Below, in pieces: positions 55,606 through 64,000 of a stretch of 64,000 nucleotides of DNA. A program made the position numbers and the translations under genes. The notes under the pieces were generated by a model. That model saw nothing but the letters and a program-made list of their open reading frames with translations. It was not told the DNA's origin and searched no databases. Numbering within the stretch: position 1 is the stretch's first letter; every line of letters begins with the position of its first letter. The stretch is from the NCBI GenBank assembly GCA_907164885.2, contig OU015503.1, forward strand, positions 66,123,568-66,187,567, read 5' to 3'. The stretch comes from Dolomedes plantarius (Eukaryota > Arthropoda > Arachnida > Araneae > Dolomedidae).

Positions 55606-56142
55606 TAATGAACATCATATGTATTTATAAACTCATACAGGATCCAGAAAAAGCCAATAGTAACTTTCAGTTAGACATCCAATAGAAATCGTTGATGGGA
55701 GAACAAATCGGAGAGAAGGGAAAGAACTGAGATTGTCTACGATTAAATTGCTAACATTACATTTCTACAATGGAAATCTAGTCTTGATGAAGTTCTTCAA
55801 AACCACAGGTTAAAGAGAAAAAATTGTTATTACCTCACTATTTCTTGGGTATGATTTATACGCAAATTTGGAATGTACTACTTATGAAAAACATTTTGCA
55901 TGTTGCATAAGAATTCGAAAAATGTCTCGTTTTTATTTCCTTTGTAGCGTACTGGGAATATGGTCTTATTTTTTCCCGAGACCCCAGAAGAGCTTGAAAC
56001 ACAGCTGCGTGATTTTCAAGGAATGTGTTGCTCGTTCCAACCAGTTCGGAACACGTGGGGGATTAAGAAACTTTTTTTTCCACAGATGCGTCCAGTAAAG
56101 CTGTCATCTTAACGTTTCTGCAATGTAATAAAGTTCGGCATC
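55606..56142. other. Intergenic stretch, no gene assigned
   Basis: A 76-codon plus frame (55868-56098) has a hydrophobic middle and no known relatives. Nothing else recognised. Confidence 0.4.
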
Positions 56143-56467
56143 TAAGAAGAGCTGTCAGCCGATAATCTGCCGGCCCCTCCACCCCGTCTGAAAATCCAGA
56201 CATTGGAGAGAGACGCTAGAGAACACGGCCTATGCGGATGTGTGTTTTAGGCTCCGTACGTTGTGAATCTGCACGTTATTTTAATTGAATATGTTGCACT
56301 GTTTAAATGTTAATTTTTTTTGTTAATAAATTGTTGAGTTTTTGTTTTAAAAATTTGGCCTTCGTTTGTTAATTAGAACTGTCTTTTTTTGTTATGGATC
56401 CCATAGTAGCAATTTTTAGCAACGCCTCAGAGAGAATAGCCTTATCTACTTGTCGTGACGCTACACC
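56143..56467 (+). repeat. Dispersed repeat, LTR-like, partner of 20147-20446
   Basis: TGTCAGCCGATAATCTGCC to GTCGTGACGCTACA, with the same internal order of motifs as the 20-kb copy. Diverged at many positions, so an old family. Confidence 0.5.
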
Positions 56468-56688
56468 TTATTATAATTTCACCTTGAAAATTCTTGTCCC
56501 CAGTTAAAAAAAAAGTCACATGAAAAAGTCTACAGAAGAGATATAAATGTTGTTGTCGTTCCCATGAAGCAAGCTGCAGCGGTTAATGATCGTATAGTGG
56601 ATTAATTCTGGAATAGGTGACAAGAAAAAAAAGGGTTATTCTGGTTTGAAATAATAAATTGGTTAATTGATAGCAAAAACATATATAC

Positions 56689-57174
56689 TGTTACAAATTT
56701 TACGAGTCTGTGGTAATCTAGCTAAATATGAGAGTTATCGCCATAATGGCGATGGATTTGGTGACTTATTTTGGTCGCCAAATTTGGCGATATCATGCCA
56801 AATTTGCCGATATGGCGCCAAATGGTCGCCGTCTAGACCTTTCTAGAAGCCACTAGAAATACCTAGCTGACTTACCGATAGGGGGCACTTTGGAAGTCTA
56901 TAAATATACCTGACACTTGCATTGGAACTCGGTGTGTGTGTTTTCTGCTGAGAATTGAATGTATTGAAAGCGCGTTAGGCGTGTATTGTGTTGAAGACTC
57001 TGTTATCCCGACTTGCATTTTTAGAGTTTTCTGCTGTATAGAAGACAGTTGTTACCTGTTTTCTGTTTGAATTTGTGTATGCACCTGAAGAATTTATAGA
57101 ATAATAAATTTTATTTTACTTGCACTTTTTGGAGAGATTTTATTCAAACCGATCGAACCCAGGAAAACGGAACA
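56689..57174 (+). repeat. Solo LTR with ATAC duplication
   Basis: It runs from TGTTACAAATTTTACGAG to GGAAAACGGAACA. ATAC occurs on both sides (56685-56688 and 57175-57178). It has TATAAATATACC near 56900 and AATAAATTTTATTT near 57103, fitting a promoter and a poly-A signal. GGCGATAT/GCCAAATTTGGCGA words repeat in its first part. The inverted copy at 41.1-42.1 kb carries a MITE. Confidence 0.88.
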
Positions 57175-57280
57175 ATACATTCATGACACTAAGAATTATT
57201 TTCATTAACATTAATACAGGTCATAGGTATGCAATAGATGAACTTAATTAACTAATAATATCTACCAATAGTAGTAATGG

Positions 57281-57427
57281 GGGTTTCCAAGTTAGACGCC
57301 GGTCAAGGGTAACGTCCAGATATTTTACTGAGTTCTTCCAGTCAATAACCGAGTCGTAAATACAAAGACGAGGAGGGTTTTTATAGATTTTAGAAAAATG
57401 GATGGCATGACATTTATCTAATAACCG
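57281..57427 (-). pseudogene. Short Jockey-like LINE fragment (reverse transcriptase thumb)
   Basis: About 48 stop-free minus-strand codons read DKCHAIHFSKIYKNPP, then WKNSVKYLDVTLDRRLTW. This matches the same protein region as TVKYLGLTLDNKLTW at 21.0 kb but from a different subfamily. There is no start codon and no neighbouring coding sequence, so it is a fossil scrap. Confidence 0.78.
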
Positions 57428-57573
57428 ATTAAAAATAAATATTACTGAACTTTATAAATACTACTTTAATTGCTTTTAAATTTTAAATTACAAAATGTTA
57501 TTCATTTTTTAAAATTTAAATAATAATATTTCAAAAATACTAATGCATTCAGTGACGCGCAATGAAGCCTAGA

Positions 57574-57796
57574 TCAAATTTTTGTGCGGAAATTTCCAGA
57601 AACAGAAAAGGCTCTGTCCAAATCTCTTGAAGTCGGTTTCGCTATTTTCAGTGCCTTATTCAGCAATTCAAGATTTTGTGTTCTCTTAGAAGTTCTCTTG
57701 AAGACGTTAATTCCCTTCTTTAAAGTGCCGCTATCGTTTGATATTTTCACATGTTTAACGTTGGACGCATTTGTGATGTATGAATTTAACCTTTAA
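57574..57796 (-). pseudogene. hAT transposase C-terminal fragment
   Basis: The minus strand reads without stops to a TGA at 57576-57574: KRTSKRTQNLELLNKALKIA, then PTSRDLDRAFSVSGNFRTKI. The PTSxxxxRAFSxxGxF pattern is the hAT dimerisation-domain signature. It is a different family from the element at 7.8 kb. The catalytic parts are absent. A 70-codon plus-strand frame over the same bases is a shadow. Confidence 0.7.
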
Positions 57797-58579
57797 GGGA
57801 ACTCACGACTCTTAAGTCGAGGAAATAAGGCATATTGTCATACTTTTTGACTCTTTGTAACTATTTCAATTTACTCTCAATTTTTTCAAATTTTATGTAT
57901 ATGATAAACTGATATATTTATTTTAATAAACAAATTTTCAACTCTCCAAATAATTTTAAATAATTTTTTTTTAAAATTCTTTAGATATATATTGTTTTTT
58001 AAGCATTTTTATTGTATACTGGCTTGCGCGCAGAACTATAAAATTAATTTTACACTTAAATGTATAATTCCTGTTTATATTTAAAATAAATAATTCAAAA
58101 TACAATTGAGAATAAAACATTAAACATTAAAATTTTTTTTCAATTTTTTTAAAACTGCTCAAAATATACTTAAAATTTCCTTAAATTTTTGCATTCATTT
58201 ACCCCTGAAAAAATAACAAAATGTGCAGTGATTGCCATAATTCTAGTTCAGACTCAATTAAATAACATGATTATGTAGTGATAAAAATTTTATGGAATCA
58301 TGTTTCATAGTTTTTGAGATATCAGTTGCGGAATGATGCAAAATTACATTTTGAGAAAAATGAGTTTAAAATTTTTCTTACGATAAACTTGATCAGTAAT
58401 TAAATATTTAGAATATCAATATCTCCGGAACTTAGCGGAATATTTCCATGCGGTTTCCTTCATTTTGTTCAGAAATGGTCAGGATTTAACATATATATTT
58501 TTCAAAAAATCGAATGTTTTAAAGATTTAAGGGTATTGAGTCCCCTTAGCTTACTGGGCCCAATTTTCTGATTACCTCT
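57797..58579. other. AT-rich intergenic stretch, no gene seen
   Basis: Very low GC with long A and T runs. No features recognised. Confidence 0.5.
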
Positions 58580-58852
58580 TTAGAACTGGAAATTTCGTAC
58601 CCCCTCTGTAAAAACGGCCAATAAGGAGGTATATATATATATATATATATATTCATTCTTGGGCCCGTCCATATTCTTGGGATACATGCTATCCCACCCA
58701 GTAAGGACAAGGTTAAAACTCTTCATAAGAGCTGTAGCAAAACTTAGAACAGATTTTGTTCTAACATTTGTAGGATCAACAAGACTTTTCATGGAAGTCG
58801 AAATGTCCTTTTTTTTTCGTGATCCAAAAGTTTCTGAAATTGGCGTTTTCAC
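58580..58852 (-). pseudogene. Coding remnant of unknown family
   Basis: The 90-codon minus frame starts MKTPISETFGSRKKKDISTS, then reads MKSLVDPTNVRTKSVLSFAT and MKSFNLVLTGWDSMYPKNMD. Its even amino-acid use suggests a once-real protein. After residue 67 it runs into a short (TA)n tract (58629-58651) and loses sense. I do not recognise the family. An element-encoded protein is likely given the surroundings. Confidence 0.4.
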
Positions 58853-58958
58853 ACTTTATACTATTTTTATGCAAACTTTTATTTTAATGCACAATAGGGT
58901 TTTCTTGAATAAATTTCGAAAACTGATTTCCCAAACATTTCCGAAATTAAAAATATAA

Positions 58959-59534
58959 GCCAAAATTCAAATTTCAACGCCCATTTTACGTAGAAAATTT
59001 AAAATATTTAAATTGGGGATATCCGGAAAACATTGGACGGATATCGGATACGGTTCAGAATTCGTAAACCGCGTATTACGGATACGCATGTATCCGTTTC
59101 GTAAACCCTAACACCGATGAATGGATGCATCCTTTATGTTCCAGAAGCTTCAGTGCTTGCCATCTGTTGTTGTCGGCCCTCTCTTACTACAGGAGATATT
59201 TTTTTTTCTTCGCCCACATAATTGACGCAGAAGTGACGTTATTGGAAATAATAGAATACTTTAATGCCGCCTAAATTATTTCGCGATTTCTAAGGTTGTT
59301 ATTACCGAATGTAGTAACATAAGACATTAGAAGATTTTTAGCGTTAAAGGATAGCAACGCAATCATACAGATAATATCAATTCAGCAAAATCTAAAAATT
59401 TTGATATTATACCACTGAGTCAAAAAGGTTGATTTAATAAATTCCATATTGAGGGTTCACAGGTACCAAACCTTTGTATTTTTAATAAAAAATAATATGC
59501 CCACCAGTTAGAAAAAATGAAAACTGTTTCGCTA
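58959..59534. other. Intergenic stretch, no gene seen
   Basis: GGATATCGGATACGG and ATTACGGATACGCATGTATCCG near 59030-59095 form short palindromic words. Nothing else recognised. Confidence 0.45.
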
Positions 59535-59938
59535 TGAAAAACTTATGTTTGGAAGAAGACGATGCACATTGTGTTTTTTCGCTTTCTTAAGTTTTAAATC
59601 AACGTTTATCATTTTGTTTACAGTGGACACCGAGCATTTTAATGATTTTGCAACTGTCCTTTGACTAGGGGGATTTTATTTTAACATTAAACAACGTACC
59701 TTTGCAATAGTCGAAGATGTCCGTTTTTTCCTTGGATACTTGTTTGGAATTTTTGTCCCACTTGAGGCTCCAATTTGACGTTTTTTTTCCCTTTCTTGTT
59801 GACGATATTACCTATCGACGCTTTAGATATCACAAAACCATGACTCTCACATCGTTTTTGGATAACGGAGTATGCATATTTCTCTTCGGAAACAGCATAA
59901 ATGTAGCCTTCGAACCACTGCTTTGTTAAAAACGCCAT
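59535..59938 (-). pseudogene. Tc1-like transposase, N-terminal DNA-binding half
   Basis: The frame from 59938 (MAFLTKQWFEGYIYAVSEEK) includes SVIQKRCESHGFVISKASIG, a helix-turn-helix-like segment, and KKGKKNVKLEPQVGQKFQTS. After a shift near 59690 another frame gives PPSQRTVAKSLKCSVSTVNK, a second helix-turn-helix, then KAKKHNVHRLLPN. This order is the paired DNA-binding head of a Tc1-family group. The catalytic domain is not found downstream, so only the head survives. Family placement is moderately sure. Confidence 0.6.
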
Positions 59939-60132
59939 TTAGAATAAAAACAAAACTTTCAAGCCGCAGACGATAATTTTTACTTTTAAAAACACAGTAC
60001 AATTGCAATTATTTCTTTTGCAGCAAACGAATTTTTATTGCCGCTTACCAAAATGGTCTAAAAAATGTGCGAACAGCCTCTGTATAACATTCAATATTCA
60101 GCAGTAAATATTGTTTTACAGATATTGTTTTA

Positions 60133-60686
60133 CAGGTAGCCCTCCTACAGCACGGCATCTTACAACACGGTTTCGGTCTAACACGATAGGATAAATTGCG
60201 GGAACCCTCGTATAACACTACAACCTGTAACGCGGTTTCGCTGTAACACGATAAAAAAATTGCGAAAACCTTTGTATAACACTGTACTTCTACAGCACTA
60301 TATAACATGATTTTTGTTTAACACGTTTAAACACAAAATGTTATTAAAAGAATGACGGGAAGGAATAATGAACTCTAGTGGCTTTACATGAAAATGTATA
60401 CAACAAATTAGAAGTTGCAAAAAATATAAATGAAGAGAAAGGTTCTGAAAGTGTTGCATTAAATGAAAATAATATTTTGTTTCTTTTCTTTTTACGTTAT
60501 ACATACATTTATATTTTTAATAAAAATTAAGTTGCTTATATGGAATTAAAAAAAATTGTTTGTTTTTAATAAGTTTTCGGAACGTAATCCCCCTTTCTGT
60601 ACTGGCTCTGGGTCTCATATAACACGGTTTCACACAACACGGCATTTTCTGGGACCCTATCTACCGTGTTATAGGAGGGTTATCTG
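60133..60686. mobile_element. Pogo/Tigger-like MITE, 554 bp
   Basis: CAGGTAGCCCTCCTACAGCA at the left mirrors CCGTGTTATAGGAGGGTTAT...CTG at the right. TA flanks both ends (60131-60132 and 60687-60688). Between them TAACACGGTTTCG and GTATAACACT words recur many times, a subrepeat structure. No transposase is present. Short minus-strand frames inside are by-products. Confidence 0.78.
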
Positions 60687-60971
60687 TATAACATTATACT
60701 AGTTATTTTGTAACGCAAGATTATACAGCATGAATTCAAAGACATCATATTTTTTACCGGTAAATCGGTAGCTACCAGCAAAAGTATAGAGAAGTATTTG
60801 AGAAGTAGTTTCTGGGTGAGATGTGAGTAATTGTATCCTTAAACTTAAACTACCTTAACGATTTTATAATACTGAGCACATATACAATGATGACATTTTA
60901 TCATGCAACAGGAGTTAAAACCTGCTGGTCAAGGCACTCCACTACTTAAAATTCAACTCAGCAGTAGAGGC
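60687..60971. other. Upstream flank of the U1-like gene
   Basis: This would hold the proximal sequence element of a snRNA promoter, at about 60910-60925, but I do not know the consensus for this lineage and cannot mark it. Confidence 0.35.
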
Positions 60972-61133
60972 ATACTTACCTGGCACTGGGTCATGCCTTG
61001 ATCGAAGAGGAGGCTCCCCCGAACAGAGGCCTCTCATTGCACGTCGAGAGGTTGACGTTCGCCACATCCGCAAATTGCGGTTGCGTGCGGTGCAGAATTT
61101 TTGGTAGCTGGGGCTGCGTTCGCGCTGTCCCTG
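60972..61133 (+). ncRNA. U1 snRNA-like gene
   Basis: U1 RNA pairs with 5' splice sites. The first bases, ATACTTACCTGGC, are the invariant U1 5' end with the full splice-site-recognition sequence. Further U1 landmarks follow in order: CTCCCCCGAA, CATTGCAC (stem-loop II), an Sm-site-like AATTTTTGG, and the 3' stem-loop GGGGCTGCGTTCGCGCTGTCCCTG-like region. The length of 162 nt fits the family. Two protein-contact loops look changed. Loop I reads TTGATCGAAGAGG, where GATCACGAAGG is usual (U1-70K site), and loop II has ATTGCACGTCG instead of ATTGCACTCC (U1A site). It may be a variant gene or a pseudogene. Confidence 0.85.
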
Positions 61134-61140
61134 TCTAATG

Positions 61141-61149
61141 AAAAGCAGA
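61141..61149 (+). promoter_or_regulatory. Possible snRNA 3' box
   Basis: AAAAGCAGA matches the core AAARNNAGA of the metazoan snRNA 3' processing box, 7 bases after the RNA end. The usual upstream GTTT is missing. Confidence 0.4.
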
Positions 61150-62060
61150 TTGAGTAAAACGGTTCAGAAAGTTCCCGTACGTCTCGATTCTTTATTACGG
61201 TCACTGGAGTATTAATTTATTTACTTACAGAAACTTTTGGAGTTGTGAGGAAAGTTGCATACGTTTGAGTGAATCAAATAGAATGTGCTTCCCATCAACA
61301 TGAATGTTAACCTTTATAGTCGTGATCCGACAAATCATTATCCTGTAGAAGTAATTATAACTGTAGAACCAACTCTTATTTACATCTGGTTTATTAACAC
61401 ATTAAAATCTTGGTTAAATAAATCATTTACAAAGTTTCGTTCCGACGAACGTTAATACCCTCGTGAGAGCTGGGCTCATTATTCAAAGTCCGTCCGAGAC
61501 CCTGTCTCTCCGTACGTGTCGACCCTTCAACAGTCCAAGTCTATTCTCTCCCATTCGTTACCGGCGTCTCTATTTATCCATTCTTCTCAGCGTCTTCTCG
61601 AACCATCCATGACGAATTTTCTTTCCTGCCGACTTTTCCAAGGTAAAAGCGCGCAAATCGTTCTAAATGATTTGCGTCCTTTTACCTATTGTCGCACTTC
61701 TCCAAAGTTGTATATCGTTCGACACCTGTTTGCGTTTCTTTTGGGCTCATTGAAGACGCTATTACTCACGTTCATCAATTCCACTTACGAATGGGAGACG
61801 AGAGTCTGACAATGAACGATAATAATAAAAGTCTAAAATGACTGTAAATTTATAAATGTTACCACGCTATAATTTTATCTTCTCGGATTATCGTTCATAG
61901 GAAAGTTTATTTTCACAAGCTTTTTCGACCTATTGTCATTAGTTGTCTGAAAATCTTTCGAGATGCATCACAGCTCTCGCTACTTATGTAAGCAGATCTC
62001 TCCCTCATTCATAATTAAAACTGTTGGACCTTTTTCTCTACAAGTAAAATCAGAAAGAAA
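61150..62060. other. Intergenic stretch with one imperfect hairpin
   Basis: At 61641-61688, AGGTAAAAGCGCGCAAATC and GATTTGCGTCCTTTTACC form an imperfect foldback with an 8-10 base loop. The 97-codon plus frame (61516-61809) covering it has no known relatives. Confidence 0.45.
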
Positions 62061-62450
62061 TTAGATTGGAAATTCTGTTTTTACTCTTCTTTTATAATTA
62101 GGTAAAAATGGGCGCAGTGACCCAATCGGCAAACGCAACGAGCCAGTGATCTGAACGTCCGCGGTCCGATGCCGGTCGCTGACAAATCCACTGCCGTGTA
62201 CACTAACGGCGGCTGGTGCACAAACAATCTGTCGGGGCTGCAATGTCCTCCAAGTTTTAAATTTACCTCTGGAGGTGCGGGGTCAGGTGTTTCCGGTATC
62301 GTCACTTGACTTGGTTCAAAATACGGGACCGGTTCATAGGGGGCGAAGCTGGGCCACCTATATGGTGCCCCTTTAAAAAAGAGGCCAGCAATACCGCGGT
62401 GTTAACAGGCGAATATCTAAGGACAAGGCCTCCGAATTGGAAAAAAAAAT
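62061..62450. repeat. GC-rich block of unknown type
   Basis: This block stands out by composition, with many CCGGT/ACCGG and GCGG words, a B-box-like word near 62155 and an abrupt return to AT-rich sequence on both sides. Two minus-strand frames of 60 and 74 codons overlap here. It may be a SINE or LTR piece. I see no paired ends. Confidence 0.35.
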
Positions 62451-62773
62451 TAGATGAAAAAATTTAGCAGTATTTATTTACTTTTTTGTTATACCTTAAG
62501 CATTAATGAGAACTTGTAAGTGCATAAAACAGTTTAAAAGAGTAATATTTAACGTGGACAGTAAAAAACAACTGAAAACGCCTGTAAAATTTCTATAGGG
62601 AACAAAAAGAAATATTGTAACATATATAAAGCATGGTTAAAATCTGAAGTGTTTTTTACCTGAATTACGCCTCACCACCGTGGGGAGTTGAAAAACGAAG
62701 AAAATTTTGAATAGAGTTGAAAACAAAAATTTATCAATTTAATAAAAGTAGCTATTAATTTTACAGTCGGGTC

Positions 62774-63881
62774 TTGGGTTTTTCTCATTACACCAGCTAT
62801 ATTTTTAGAAAGTTGAATTATATCTTCAATGATAAATTCAGCCATTTGTATTGTCTCCTCTATGAGCTTATAAACTACAACTCCCCCCAGCTTATTAAAA
62901 TGATCTCCTACTACCTAAGTAATCGTACCTTTCAAGTAAATATCAATAATACTTTATCCGACCCCTATCCCATTTTTATTAAAGTTTTTCAAGGTTTTCT
63001 TATTGGTCGTACCTTGTTTAATATCTACATTAACGACATTCCGCAGTACATAAAGACTGAAATTGCTATCTTTGCAGACGACACAGCTATTTTTGCCTTT
63101 AATTATAATCATTAATATGCAGTTAGGGCTATTAATGACCACGTTGCCCTTATTAATCCCTGGCTCGTTAAATGGAAAAAAAATAAAAATTAACTCAGAT
63201 AAGTGCATTGCCATTATGTTCACCCATAAATTCGATAGAACCTATGCTAACTGCAATATTAAAATTGGTTCCACCATTATCCCCTAGCCAAACACTGTTA
63301 AATGCCTAGGGTTATACCTTGATAATAGAAAAAAATCACTTGGAAACAACATATCATTAAATAAATTTCGTAATGCTAAAACACAACTTTACCCCTTAAT
63401 TGCAAGAAATTGTAAATTGAACTTTAGTAACAAAAGGCTCAATTATAAATTATTGTTAAGACCCTTACTTACGTATGCTGGGACAGTTTGGTCATCATAT
63501 CAGTGGCGCACCCATGAGGGGGCAAAGGGCCCTGCCCCCCCCAAAGAAATAGAAATTGCATTATGAATATTGATTATGCATTATAAATATTTTTATTCCT
63601 TTCATCTCGGCCCCCCCCCCATGCATTATAAATATCTTTATCCGTTCATGTCGCCCCCCCCCCAAGAAAAGATCCTGGGTGCGTCGTATGCAGCTTATTC
63701 CGACATTAAAATTCTGGCTGCTGCTCAAATCATGACTATTCGGAAAATCACTAACTATTTTAGCAATGTTGATACTTATAGGGAGATAAATCTCACCACT
63801 ATTCAAAATTATCTTCAAAATCTTGCTATCAACTTTCATGAAAATTTACCAAATGATCTTAGAATTTTCATTGGGAACTAA
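62774..63881 (+). pseudogene. Jockey-like LINE ORF2, reverse transcriptase to C-terminus, broken
   Basis: The frame 62774-63115 contains ISYYLSNRTFQVNINN, FQGFLIGRTLFNIYINDIP and the catalytic box IAIFADDTAIFAF with both aspartates kept. A shift then leads to KINSDKCIAIMFTHKFDRTY, and further shifted remnants NKFRNAKTQLYP and RPLLTYAGTVW. After a small insertion (63501-63687) the end resumes with AAYSDIKILAAAQIMTIRKI and TIQNYLQNLAINFHENLPND. The same residues occur in the 20.6-21.2-kb copy. The copy lacks its 5' part and has at least three disruptions, so it is dead. Confidence 0.88.
63501..63687. mobile_element. Small C-rich insertion in the LINE
   Basis: It begins CAGTGGCGCACCCATGAG and ends GATCCTGGGTGCGTCG, giving inverted GGCGCACCCA/TGGGTGCGTC ends. 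It holds two similar halves with C-runs and GCATTATAAATAT. LINE protein sequence is contiguous once it is removed, so it is an insertion. Confidence 0.7.
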
Positions 63882-64000
63882 AATTACCTGAAAAATAGGG
63901 ATTATTTTTTTTTTTTTGTTTTTCGACTGGTGAATTGAACAACTTCTAAAAACTTAAAAATTCTAAAACTATTTGCATTAAATGCGCATTAACCGTTGCA

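Noticed and set aside
61516..61809. 97-codon frame next to the U1-like gene as a host gene
   Set aside because: It crosses a hairpin, has no relatives I know and no splicing signals that stand out.

Overview
The window is a piece of an AT-rich, repeat-saturated eukaryotic genome, most likely an arthropod and probably a spider. That reading is an inference from the transposon families: Gypsy, BEL, Tc1, mariner, hAT and Jockey/R1-type elements of kinds common in arachnids, together with tRNA-derived SINEs, long (TA)n tracts and a U1 snRNA-like gene. I find no host protein-coding gene. Every open reading frame I can assign belongs to a mobile element. The only cellular-type gene is the U1 snRNA-like locus near 61.0 kb.

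Layout. 1-2.4 kb: the 5' part of a BEL/Pao retrotransposon on the minus strand (gag, primer-binding site, probable LTR), running off the window edge. 2.6-7.2 kb: small inverted-repeat elements and a mariner remnant with long inverted repeats. 7.8-12.5 kb: a complete but dead hAT transposon with perfect ends and an 8-bp target duplication, carrying an intact Tc1 transposon (DD34E transposase) and a palindromic MITE inside it. 13.7-16.4 kb: the 3' half of a Gypsy element, cut off at a MITE. 17.3-21.2 kb: decayed Jockey-like LINE pieces. 21.5-28.7 kb: a Mutator-like foldback with 9-bp target duplication, SINEs, a 737-bp palindrome and AT-rich tandem repeats. 28.7-31.3 kb: a Helitron-like element with a Tc1-like transposon in its 5' end. 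33.9-34.5 kb: a 176-bp tandem repeat. 35.0-40.4 kb: an almost gap-free head-to-tail chain of Helitron-like units from three families. 41.1-44.6 kb: a solo LTR with a nested MITE, then three DNA elements packed end to end on shared TA/TAA sites. 44.8-52.7 kb: a nearly pristine Gypsy retrotransposon whose two 422-bp LTRs differ at one base, with an intact 1391-residue Gag-Pol and a 5'-truncated LINE inserted in its 3' region. 52.7-64 kb: solo LTRs, hAT, Tc1 and LINE fragments, a pogo-like MITE, the U1-like gene, and another LINE copy.

The parts do not form a cellular pathway. They record insertion history. Elements have repeatedly landed inside or exactly beside older ones, in (TA)n tracts, TA/TAA sites and Helitron termini. 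The most interesting points are the Helitron chain, the LINE-Gypsy fusion reading frame, the three elements sharing junctions at 43-44.6 kb, and the U1-like gene with changed protein-binding loops.
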